In this document: positions 34,995 through 44,669 of the stretch, piece by piece
Numbering within the stretch: position 1 is the first letter of the stretch
How the letters are laid out: each line of letters starts with the position of its first letter
From: Platycnemis pennipes
Taxonomy: Eukaryota; Arthropoda; Insecta; Odonata; Platycnemididae
DNA length: 64,000 nucleotides
NCBI GenBank assembly: GCA_933228895.1
Contig: OW121854.1
Coordinates: 56,214,609 to 56,278,608, forward strand
Direction of reading: 5' to 3'
Made by a program: the position numbers and the translations under genes
Notes under the pieces: generated by a model
What the model saw: the letters and a program-made list of their open reading frames with translations, nothing else
What the model was told of the DNA's origin: nothing
Databases searched by the model: none

Positions 34995-35529
34995 AACAGT
35001 GATATGTTTTCTATGTTTAAAAATAAATTCAATGGAAAAAGATTTGCGTATTATTTATCAATATTTTACTAAATAAGGTCCGATTTCCGAATAATTTTCA
35101 TAATTGCAAGTTTTTAAGAAGATGCAAAATTTCTGATGCATAATACCTAATACATAAGACCTCTATGATAATAGCTAACCTTGGATATGAAGGCGTAAAA
35201 ACTCGATACATCGATGTTTTTTGTCGATGAACAATGAGTGAGTGGTGAGTACTTTTATAAACATCGAAACATTGACCACTCGAACTTTTTTAGCCGATGT
35301 GGCATCCCTATGGCAATTCCAACCAAAAACTTATAAAATTAAAAAAAGGTTGAAAAAATTTTTTCAACCAATTTTAAACAGTCTATACGACACATTATAT
35401 GAGAGACATTGATGTTTGAAACAGCACGCTGCAATTTTTACCAGCATGTTCTGAATTCGTGTGAAGATATAGCAAGGTAGAGAAACCTGTTCAGTAATTT
35501 TTACTATTAAAAGGAACCGTATGAAATAT

Positions 35530-35727
35530 TGCTGGACTTTGATTGCTATTATGTAACCAGAAGGAATGCTTTGAAATTATACTATAGCATACAATAACAT
35601 TAGTTGAAGTAAAATTGATGAGAATTAATGCTGGACTTTGATTGCTATTATGTAACCAGAAGGAATGCTTTGAAATTATACTATAGCATACAATAACATT
35701 AGTTGAAGTAAAATTGATGAGAATAAA
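35530..35727. repeat. 99-bp tandem duplication, two units
   Basis: Units start at 35530 and 35629. Positions 35530-35625 and 35629-35724 are identical over 96 bases. The unit is non-coding; the minus-strand frame through it merely repeats a 33-residue block. Perfect identity implies a recent duplication, a conversion event or an assembly artefact. Confidence 0.95.
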
Positions 35728-35739
35728 TAAATATATTTG

Positions 35740-37190
35740 CAAATGGTTTTTGTGAGTGCCAGAAATTCTTTGTTCTAAATAATGAGATTTAAAAGTGAAA
35801 ATTCGTTTACAAATGATTATTACAGCTTTATTGTTTAGTTTCGCATTTGTGTGTTGGCCAATATATATTTTCTCACTTGAGTTGGTGCCATCTAGAAATG
35901 AGATGTGAACATACCATTTTATTTAAATATCATTTTGTTGCCTTAGCATTCCTACAACATACAACCCTAATCAATGGAGTTGAAGTTTTATTGCTCAGAT
36001 ATATTTTGTTGTTAAGTACGGACAGAGCACTTAGATGGGTGGCTTATACGAAGATTTTCAAGCAATTTTAGTTAGTTTTTTAGCTATATATTTGTTTAAA
36101 TATTCGCGTGATCGCATACATTTTGGGCATTTTTTCTCTTGTGTCATGCATGTGTAGACGACAATCGTACATCTGCAATGTGGAACATAAAACTATTTTC
36201 GCTCACCCAAGGTATCTATTTCCTTTGTCCCGCTGGATTTGACCCTCCGTGTCGGCGTGCATTTACGCGGCTAGCGAAAAGAAAAAAAAACGAAAAACAT
36301 TTCGCGCCCTCCAGGCGCGGAAATTGACTTGTGATGGCTCCCGGACCCAGCGGTTCGCGTCTTTGAATTTTTTAACACCCCCGCGTGGCAAATTCCAATC
36401 CATTGACGTTCTGCCTCCCTCCTCCCGTATGCTTTTTCACACGATTCCATCCTCCGGAGAAGCGTAGAATGGCTCCGAAGGGAGCAGGAATCCGGAAATT
36501 ACGGTCTTCTCAAGGCTAAGAGAAATGATGGTCTTTGGTCCTTTGGGAGTGACACTCTGAGGTGCGGACATCGCAGCCGCTGCTCGCGTGTTTTTCATTC
36601 TTCTCTCCCTTGGGCTTCAAACGTATCCAGAAGGTTTTTTAGGTTAAAGTTCAATCCCTGGTTGGAAGTTGAAAACTCAAAATCAAAAAGCCGTAGATAC
36701 AGAGGCGGAAATTTTGGTAAGGACTCCTTTCATCCATATGGCACAGTTTAGGGTAATATTCTGAAGAGCTAACGATAATGCGTGTTATTCCGGCTTATGT
36801 AGTTTTAGACGGACAGAATCTTTTACATTTCAAAATATGTCTTAAAGTCGGCATTCTTCTAAACGTTCGTCATTTTATCCAAATTACCCATCTGTCTCTT
36901 CCTCTACTGCACACCCTTAATTCTTGCCTATCGAGAACCTTGAAGGAATTTTATCTCTTATGCCCACATACGACATTAGATAATTTAATGTATTCGTTAC
37001 GGTGTAAAATTATCAGGCCAAAAAAAAACAAAAAAGAACAGTTTATATATGTAAGGGAGGCATGATATACAAACTATTATGATAAATTGGGAAGAAATCT
37101 CAATATAAAACCTTGAATTGAATGAATGTTGAAATTTTACCTAATATTTTTTTTCTCGTTCAAAATATATACTCGAAACAAGCAAAAATC
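35740..37190. other. No recognised feature; GC-rich patch at 36.2-36.6 kb
   Basis: AT-rich except for about 400 bp of GC-rich sequence (36210-36620) without a domain in any frame. Confidence 0.4.
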
Positions 37191-37194
37191 TCTC

Positions 37195-37383
37195 TCAAAA
37201 TAAAAGACCTTTCCCATTCAGAATAAGCTTTTTATTTGTTCCTGTTGGATCTGCATGTTGGATTGTTCCAACTACCACTGGAGTTTCTCTGAAAGCTCCC
37301 ACACCATATGTTAAACGAATCACATAGTTTCCTCCGTGTATGTCTATTCCAGACGTTTCCCTGGTCTTAAACATTCCATTCAA
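37195..37383 (-). CDS. Unidentified 62-codon frame, weak coding candidate
   Basis: On the minus strand it reads FKTRETSGIDIHGGNYVIRL, then TYGVGAFRETPVVVG and IQHADPTGTNKKL. The alternating hydrophobic/polar pattern looks more protein-like than other frames in this AT-rich region, and its composition is less biased. I recognise no family and see no clear splice acceptor upstream. It could be a terminal exon, an old transposon fragment or chance. Confidence 0.15.
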   Translation of the reverse strand: MNGMFKTRETSGIDIHGGNYVIRLTYGVGAFRETPVVVGTIQHADPTGTNKKLILNGKGLLF

Positions 37384-37954
37384 GAACTCACTCCAACCCA
37401 GTTTCCAAGTGTTCGGTCTTGAATGCGTTAAGCAAATGTGGACAAAGCTCTTTCCAAGTTTCAGCTCGTCTTTGAACGGCGTGTGATCGTGCGAGGGATT
37501 AATTAGAATGCCGGACCGTTCTCATTTTGCACTTGAAAGTGTTAGCGATCTATTCTGACTGACGGAAGAATACGAATGAGCGAGGCGCCCGGATGTCAAA
37601 GTTTGAGAGTTATATCACCTTTTCGGTATAATGTGTGACGAAGTTAGGACAACTATTCCAGTTTTTTCAGGCCATTTTTTTGGAGGAAAACTTCTACAAC
37701 CGTATGGCACTGTGAAAGTTATTCAGAGGGCGCAAGATATGGTTATAATTACCAAATATTCTCAAAGCCCAAGCAACTGAAGGGTTAAGATACAAATAAT
37801 TGTTTTTAATGCTCACGCCGTTCGTTAAGAGTTGTATTTGTAATTGAATTACAGATTTGAATTGAGAAATTCCGATAGTACGGTTTAATGCGGTTTGAAT
37901 ATCGGAAAGTTTCTGTAGGTATACACTCCTCGAGTAATCTGAATATGCGGGCTG

Positions 37955-38030
37955 CAGTAACCAGGTTGGAAACACACCTGCCTGGTAATCAAAAGGTTGC
38001 TGGTTCGCATTCCGCCCAGGACATGAAAGT
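37955..38030 (+). mobile_element. tRNA-like SINE head
   Basis: A-box-like GTAACCAGGTTGGAAACACA and B-box GCTGGTTCGCATTCC (38000-38014) have normal spacing, with CCTGGTAATCAAAAGGTT between them. The body after it matches neither type 1 nor type 2 clearly. Confidence 0.55.
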
Positions 38031-38302
38031 CGCGTTTATCTTATGGTTAAGGTAGGTACTACGTTATCGGCGCGATATAATAGTAGCCGCGGGAATACTT
38101 AAAACCCAATTTTACGCTGCAAGCTGAATAATGGTCAAGATTGTCTGGTACTCTTTCAATTTTTTAAGATTCTTGGAAACGGAGACAAATCCTATCCTTT
38201 CTGTAATACTGGCCATTCGGAGGTGGTGACGGAGTCATGGCCACTTTTCACCTTTTTTAAGACTAGTCATAGGTAGGAATGTTTCAGGACAAGTGGGGAT
38301 AA

Positions 38303-38415
38303 ATGAGGAATATTGGAAAGAAGGCCGGTGCTGGCATTAGATTTCTGGTAGCAAAAGGTAGCGAGGAGCGCACATGCATAACACCCCATCCAACTGACAC
38401 AGTACTGATCATGAA
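38303..38415 (-). mobile_element. SINE type 1 body fragment
   Basis: The plus strand reads GGAAAGAAGGCCGGTGCTGG, CATTAGATTTCTGGTAGC, AAAGGTAGCGAGG and CCCATCCAACTGACACAGTACTG, the inverted type 1 body. It is noticeably diverged and the head is absent. Confidence 0.5.
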
Positions 38416-38539
38416 GTCCTTTCCATTCAGTCTTCTGTTCCGCAATGAAGATTTACATCTATACTTTTAAGATTAGAGAGAGTTATACATAAAATGATGA
38501 TATGAACGAGTTTTTGGGTTTTGTCGCAGTAGAGTATTT

Positions 38540-38960
38540 CGTATCCTTATGGGAGAAATCCCAAGGTCAATCTATGGTGAGATTTGAAGCTTCTCTTTTT
38601 GGAGGAAAAGTCGTCCTTTTCCAGGCAGGTCCCTTTCAAAGGTGGAGTGCGTTGGGGATAAGGGCTGTGTCCACTCATGTTCCGCTCACCCTTCCAACTC
38701 ATCCCCTTCTCTCCTTCCCTCCCCCACTGCCGAGCCCTTCGCTTCCGATAGCTTTTTGTTTCGGCGGGGAGATCGCGTTGCAGGGGAGTCCGCTTTTGGA
38801 GAGCCCTCCCGGACATCTCTTGCTGGTGCCTGGGATGGATTTTTCATTCGTTTGTCGAGTTGGAGGCTCAGTCCGGATTAAGGCTGACGGTTTACCGCTG
38901 ATTTCCACATCAACGGCTCATGTCAAGGCTCTTAAATGTGGTGCTTGTTAAAATTGCCAG
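38540..38960. other. GC-rich island
   Basis: GC-rich patch with frames up to 149 codons on the plus strand and 89 on the minus strand, none with a recognised domain. Confidence 0.25.
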
Positions 38961-38964
38961 CGGC

Positions 38965-41900
38965 TCTTTTCCCCGAGCCTTGACGGGTACATAGTTGCTT
39001 TTTTTTGGAGGATCCAGAATAGGTTTTTGTTTATATTCCCAAATAGACAGACTGTTAAAATGTACATTTCTGTTACGTTTTTTAATTAATAAGGAATTGA
39101 AACACAGGATTGCAGAAAAGCTTTTATTTGGATTAAGCATATACTTGCTTTGATTATGGATTCTAATTGTTTGTTGACTACGAATTAAGCCCAAAAAAAC
39201 TGATGCCAATGTAAAATCATATCTTATTTCTTGAAAATTAAATATTTTGTGATTGAAGATTGAAATATTTGTAATATTATTTCTTATGAAACATTTCTGT
39301 TATTTAATTGTACGGGAATACCTCTAGGAATAAATTAATAGTGAACATTCGCATTGATTGAAAGGATGAACCTCCGCTGATGTGATAACATGTCTTTCAG
39401 GTCTTACATCAAAACATAGTGGTGTTCTATTTTTTAATTTTTAGATAGTTTTGGGTACTTCATGGTGAGAATCAGTCACGCCTAAAATGAAAACTATCTC
39501 AGTTTCAGACTTTTTCTAAAAAGTATCGGAAATATTTGCCGGTGACCCTTTTATTACAAGGTCACCGATAATATTTGTGAATGACTATACTGTGATTTGA
39601 AATTTTGAACTTGTTTCTAACCTAAAGTAGTTACGCCACTTTAAAAATAATGTCTCTTGGTAGAGTTCACATCATATGGTGTAAAAGTAGTGCAGAATTG
39701 TTTGTGTCCCCTAGCAAGAGCAGCAACTATTTTTCAGTTGCCTGTTTCCTTAAATAAACTATTATGTAAATACCAAAAAACGTATTAGTTTATTCATGGC
39801 TCTCGTGCGAGTGATATTCGCGTATCATTTGCGTAGATTTCCATGTTCAGCCCCCCTTACTGTCAGACGGTGTAGGCTGCATCTGACCCTCAGAGGTTAT
39901 TTGATCGCCATTGAATTGTTCAGTTGCCAGGGACCTGAAGTTAACTTGGTTAGGAATCCATGAAGTGAACTATCTATTCACATGTACTTAACATTGCGTG
40001 TAGTATGTTTATTTTGAAGTGAAATTTTTATCAAGTATTGTTATGCTATCTTATTGCCATTGTCAGTAGAATATCAGTAAATATATGATAGTATTTATAG
40101 AGTCAGATCAATCTTAATTAGTGCGGAATTATAACTCCCAAGCAAGTGCAATTATGTTAAAATGTGAAATAAAAAAACGTTATGTGAATATATTTGATAT
40201 TCTAGTTGAACAGGCTCTCAATACACTTAAGCGCCTGTATGAGCCATGGACCACCATACACTCGATACTCAGTATCTTCACTTAAGTACAAGGATGACAA
40301 TGATGGCTGTCAAGAGTGTATTGCGCTGTTGATATTATGGTTTTAGCAAAATGAAGATAAATAAGAACAACCTCGCAGGAAGAAAAATCAAGCCAGGATA
40401 CAACGTACATTCGCTACGGTATAAAATTTATCAATGGAGTCAACGTGGAATACGCTATTAGATTTAAGCTCTGTGTATCCTGAGTAGAGCTACGGATTCG
40501 AAGTTTTCATTTATAGCATTAAGGTGCCCGGTATATGAAGAGCTACAATGTATTGATGTACGTACGTTATTAAAACCAAATTTATGCCTTATGAGCAATC
40601 CCTTAGGACTTTATCTCCCCACGTCGTAATAAATTTAACTCCGCATGAAGTAAACATTCCAATATAACGCAGTTCACTATGGAAACATTAGAAATATTTC
40701 TTTACCATTTTAAATTGTATTAAATCATATTTATAGCAAATTTTAAATAGTTAAGTAGTGCGTATATATTCCAACACATGTACTTGTTTTGGCTGTTTTG
40801 TTGGCGTCGCACTTGCAGGTTAAAGCTTAGAAGTTGATTGGCTGTAACCTATATTCCAGCATTCAATAGAGCGATGATTGGATGCTGATGTGGAGGATAG
40901 GGAAAGTGGAAAAAAATTTCGTTCACTTAATATTGGTAACTGGCTCTTTCTACCACGCAGTTTGAAATGCAAAGTTTGAGGGACAAAAAAAACGTAAACT
41001 ATCGTGATCCCTTGGGAAATTACTGTTTTTGAAAAGGGACAGCCATTGCCATTCGACCTCTTACCGAGAGTGCTTTTTTTCGCGTTTGTTCCCTTCTCCG
41101 TCATTTCAATCCAAAAGCAAACGTGCGTCAGCATCACATCGATCGCATCCATTTTCAAAAAGCTAACCAATGGCATGAGTGACCGCTGCTGTTTTCTCTC
41201 ATTCAGCCCGCTCCTTCCTCATAGAGTTTAATCGAGAAGTTAATTAATTTTTTCCCAAATGTAGGAGCTCAGCGACGAAAAATTATGTCCTTCCAAATTA
41301 AATTTTTAAGGCATAATATTCATTAGACTGCAACTTTACTTCAATCCCTTGGGTGCTCAAAATCGGTATATATGGAACAATTAAAAATATTTACATAATC
41401 GGACACACTATTTTATACACTCGTAATAATTCGTTGAAAATATTTACTTTAGTGCAAAAGAAATATATTTTTTAAGATCTAGTATTGAAATTGGTGTCAA
41501 AATAAAGACCATCAGCTGCCCAATTCAAGACTGATCAATGCACTTTCTATGCAATCGAATGTTTACGATATGCAATCTATCATTTTGATGAACATGTTTG
41601 TAGCAATATCTAAGTCATATACCCATTTTGGAAAGGCAGAAACCTCAGAACTCCTCTCCCAAATTCACAATATCGTCCAATCGGATCAAATGACTTCTTT
41701 CCAATGGGTTATTTCCATGTCATAATTGATCTTAAAAGGAAAAAAAACAACTCATATTGAACTTAAGATAGTATGCCATGTCGACATTGATGAGAAATTA
41801 AACATTTTTTCGCACATTATATTTTATGAAAGTGAGGATATTATTTGCTAACCTGCTTCGCTTATGTCAATAGCTACTACGTTTATATTCTACTCTGTCA

Positions 41901-42300
41901 CAAAAGTTGACTCTAGTACATAAAGATTTTACTAAATTATTTCGGCTATGGGAGTATAGCATCCTGGTGGCTATGCAACAACACATGCAAATCTGTATTG
42001 TGGGTTGCGTAACCAATAAATGCAGGGGAAATCTTACTGAACTGCGTTTGATAATTTATCTAAGCATTGCTTTCAACGACAGGGTAAACTTGACAGAAAA
42101 AGGGTATGTTTACGGAAGGAGGTATGTTACATGTTCAGTGAAGATTACTTGAAGTTTTATAATTTATCATTTTTTGGAACATTAGTTCTTTTACTGTGCT
42201 TCTTCGTCGTCTTTCCTGAATTTCATGCGTGTGCCAATAAATTTTATTAATTTGTCCTTAGATGAGTGAATGATCGTGTAAAGCTTCGCTGATATTCATT
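38965..42300. other. Long AT-rich interval, mostly unassigned
   Basis: No gene or element recognised apart from the hairpin at 39529-39578. The 118-codon minus-strand frame (41176-40820) has no family resemblance. Confidence 0.4.
39529..39578. repeat. Short hairpin, GGTGACC/GGTCACC arms
   Basis: Arms of about 18 bp with one indel and small mismatches flank a 12-nt loop. The left arm starts inside TATCGGAAATATTT, a 14-mer that occurs again in the palindrome at 46.79 kb. Confidence 0.6.
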
Positions 42301-42319
42301 CACGTATATTATTTATAAC

Positions 42320-42343
42320 AATATATATATATATTATATATAA
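42320..42343. repeat. TA microsatellite
   Basis: About 24 bp of imperfect TA repeat just outside the Penelope-like element's 3' region. Confidence 0.85.
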
Positions 42344-42344
42344 A

Positions 42345-42603
42345 AGTCTTGGGAGAAGCCACAATCGTGGAAAATAAACAATATCACAGGTGTGAAAATA
42401 AAACATAGAGACACAGAAAAAGAACACTCACACGTATAGTTGAATATTTCGGTGGTCACAGACACCTTTCTCAACAAGAAGAGGAATACAAGTGAGGAGA
42501 CGGACGGTTGGAAGGAGAGAGGGAAAAGGATGGCTTGGGGGAGAGGGTGCTCGTGAGGGTAGGGGAGAGGATGGGGGAGAGGGTGGGGGGAAGGGTGGGG
42601 GAG
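42345..42603 (-). mobile_element. Penelope-like element 3' region
   Basis: It follows the GIY-YIG stop codon on the minus strand. First comes a C-rich stretch that reads as Pro/Ser-rich in every frame (on the plus strand, repeated GGGGGAGAGGRT units, a candidate G-quadruplex tract). Then comes TTGAGAAAGGTGTCTGTGAC with CACCGAAATATTC, typical of the sequence downstream of Penelope-like ORFs. The exact 3' end is not visible. Confidence 0.55.
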
Positions 42604-42605
42604 GG

Positions 42606-42868
42606 TTAATGCATCGCATTGATTCCAGGATATTTACATGCATCTAAAAGATAGATGCATGTTAGCTCAATAGTGTGCAATTTAACGGGTGGATCTGTAG
42701 GAGGGAGAGAGGAAAGAATTGAAACTTTGAAACACGAGTTAAACGAAGAATCGTGTTCAGAGACATGTTTGGGGACAGGGAGAGAGAAGTGCGGAGAGGA
42801 GGGATTGCAAGAAGCGCGGTGATTATTCATGCGAATATTAAGGGGTGTGGTGCATTGGCCAATATAGA
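42606..42868 (-). pseudogene. Penelope-like GIY-YIG endonuclease domain
   Basis: The minus strand reads CPAFYIGQCTTPLNIRMNNH, then PVPKHVSEHDSSFNSCFKV and IELTCIYLLDACKYPGINAM before a stop at 42606-42608. YIG (codons at 42858-42866), the R..NHR block, the KH..EHD block and a PGIN end appear in the order typical of Penelope-like retroelement endonucleases, which nick target DNA. The part that should precede it lies next door on the opposite strand (42884-43172). An inversion has therefore split the gene, and RT motifs are missing. Confidence 0.85.
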
Positions 42869-42871
42869 AAG

Positions 42872-43184
42872 CGGGGCAGAGACTTCCCCATCCTTTCCAA
42901 CAGCAGCTCCACCTCCAAAATATTCCCTGTCTGCCCTTCTGTTACCTACAGACGCCCAGCCAACCTTAGTAGTATTTTCAAAAGTACTAATCCTCTCCTC
43001 AAAGACTCCCACAACATTAAAGCCACCCCGACTCCATGCAATCGCGCGAGATGCAAGACATGCCCTATTTTCACCGCACCACCCACATCTCTCTCTCATC
43101 TTCTTAACTCTCTCCCTCACTTTCCATCTTCCTCCTGTATTTCCAGTAATGTTATTTACCACCTTCAATGTAGTCTCTGCCCCG
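42872..43184 (+). pseudogene. Penelope-like RT-endonuclease linker, inverted segment
   Basis: The plus strand (within frame 42845-43225) reads ILSNSSSTSKIFPVCPSVTY, RRPANLSSIFKSTNPLL, CNRARCKTCPIF and SSNVIYHLQCSLCPE. RRPxNLxSxL, CxxxxCxxC and NVIYxxxCxxCP are the conserved linker features between the reverse transcriptase and GIY-YIG of Penelope-like elements. In an intact element CSLCP runs into AFYIG, which here lies on the minus strand to the left. Twelve-base inverted repeats (42872-42883 and 43173-43184) bound the segment. Confidence 0.85.
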
Positions 43185-43688
43185 AGTTTTCAGTCCTACC
43201 CACCCATGAAAACTCTTCAGACTAGGAGGAAGGTACAAGGATGGGAATAGAATATATGGTTTGATTTGTTTTGCATTTAAAAGTCCAGCCGGTGATTACT
43301 CTAGCATTGGAAAATTAAAAAAAGGTTACAACATTTTCATAAGAAGAGAAATATGAATTTCATGCTTACAATGAATGCCGTTGTAAAAAGAAACTGTAAA
43401 ATAGAGGTAGGTAATGAATAGCTGAACAGTAATAAAAATCTTTGAGAGCCATATCAGTTATCTGACATACGTTTTTTCGCTTTCACTCATCTAAAACATG
43501 TCCTTTCGCTTATAGTGCGGGTAATGTTTTTGCCATTTTCCGCCTATGTCCGCATATTCATAGTAACAAAACATGACGAAAGACGTGATACTGTATATGC
43601 ACGTGTGCTGAAAACTTTATTCCTGTATCAAATTTAAAGCCGCAAACCAACCGCGAAAACTTTAATGGCGTTACCCGCTGAAAATCGT

Positions 43689-43824
43689 ACTATAGCAAGA
43701 TATTCCACTGAGAAAAAGTCATTCACCTTGACCGGGATGAGCACCTCACCGGAAATCACGGGGTGCAGGCTCAAGTCCCGGTTAATTGAATGATTTTTTT
43801 TAATGTGGAATATCTTGCTATAGT
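43689..43824. mobile_element. 136-bp foldback with tRNA-like centre
   Basis: Outer arms ACTATAGCAAGATATTCCAC and its complement are perfect over 20 bp. Pairing continues with mismatches (GTCATTCA/TGAATGAT) to an inner ACCGGGA/TCCCGGT stem of 7 bp. Between them the sequence resembles a shortened tRNA head, with B-box-like GGCTCAAGTCCCGG (43768-43781). CACCTTGACC occurs at 43724-43733. It may be a foldback MITE or an inverted SINE dimer. Confidence 0.75.
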
Positions 43825-44039
43825 TTATTCCTGAATGCAAAATGACTCTTTTCCCAATTTTAGCAATTACAAACGATTTATTCCGAACCTATTCTTTCCA
43901 ATTCTACCGTTTACTAATGGAAGGGAATGCAATCATGAGTGACTCAAGAGGGATCAGGAAAAAGAAATAATTGAAGCAGTCAAATGTCTCTTTTTGTCCT
44001 TTTCAATTAATTTTCAGTCTCCATTTTAATTCTGGTGCT

Positions 44040-44660
44040 TTCCATCGATTCCGGTGAAAATGAGAAAATCAGACAAACGCGAACCGGTCAACGGTATTTT
44101 TTTGCTCTCTCTCCATCAGCTCCGTCCGCCGATGGAATGCAAACAATGTGAATGAAGCGCATTACGAAATTGGGTGGCAAATACATATCTCTTCGAATCA
44201 CCCGTCCTCTTCCCCATCACCTTCCTTACCCTGGCCGTCCTCTCTCACTTTCTCCTGTCCTTCTCTCTTCTTTCCCCGACTCGCTTTTTCGCTCTCCCCA
44301 CCAGGATCAATGGCAAACCGTAGTTCCCCGGAAACCCATCTCGCCCTACGGAGAGAGGGCGTATAAATAAAAGTCAATGAGTGTCTGCGGCGGAAATCTC
44401 TCGTCAAATAACCGGCGTTTCGCTCTCTCCCACTCTTTCCTTCTCCTAACTTTCATTTCTCCGTCTCCTGTCTTCCATCTCTCTCCCTTCTATCGCCAGC
44501 TCTCCAACCTTCTCGGCCTACGTATAGGACGTCCCTCAGAGGATTCATTTCATTTCGTTCTTTCCCGGACATCACACATCTTCAATTCCTTCTCCAACTT
44601 CACCACCGTTGACGCCCCTTGGTTTTCCTCGTTCACGTTTGTCTCCTTTTCTCAAATGAA
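44040..44660. other. GC-rich, pyrimidine-rich patch
   Basis: Plus strand rich in TCTCCC/CTTTCC; frames of 70-96 codons on both strands with no domain. Confidence 0.25.
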
Positions 44661-44669
44661 TGGCTGACA

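Larger units (their letters stand above)
34486..35310 (+). mobile_element. 825-bp hAT element, internally deleted
   Basis: The left end TAGGGATGTCACATCGAC and the inverted right end TAGGGATGCCACATCGGC match at 16 of 18 bases. An 8-bp flanking duplication with one mismatch (TGGCATTT/TGGCAATT) fits the hAT superfamily. Dense ATCGATGT/ACATCGA motifs fill the first 135 bp and recur near 35.20-35.30 kb, as expected of subterminal transposase-binding repeats. The interior keeps only the transposase C-terminus. The element cannot move by itself but could have been mobilised by a full-length relative. Confidence 0.9.

Noticed and set aside
35491..35742. Protein with internal 33-residue repeat (minus strand)
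   Set aside because: The repeat is the by-product of a recent 99-bp DNA duplication (99 is divisible by three); no domain.
42606..43225. Two independent Penelope-like insertions meeting head to head
   Set aside because: Possible, but a single inversion explains the complementary domain content and the 12-bp inverted repeats at both breakpoints with fewer events. Kept as the stated alternative.
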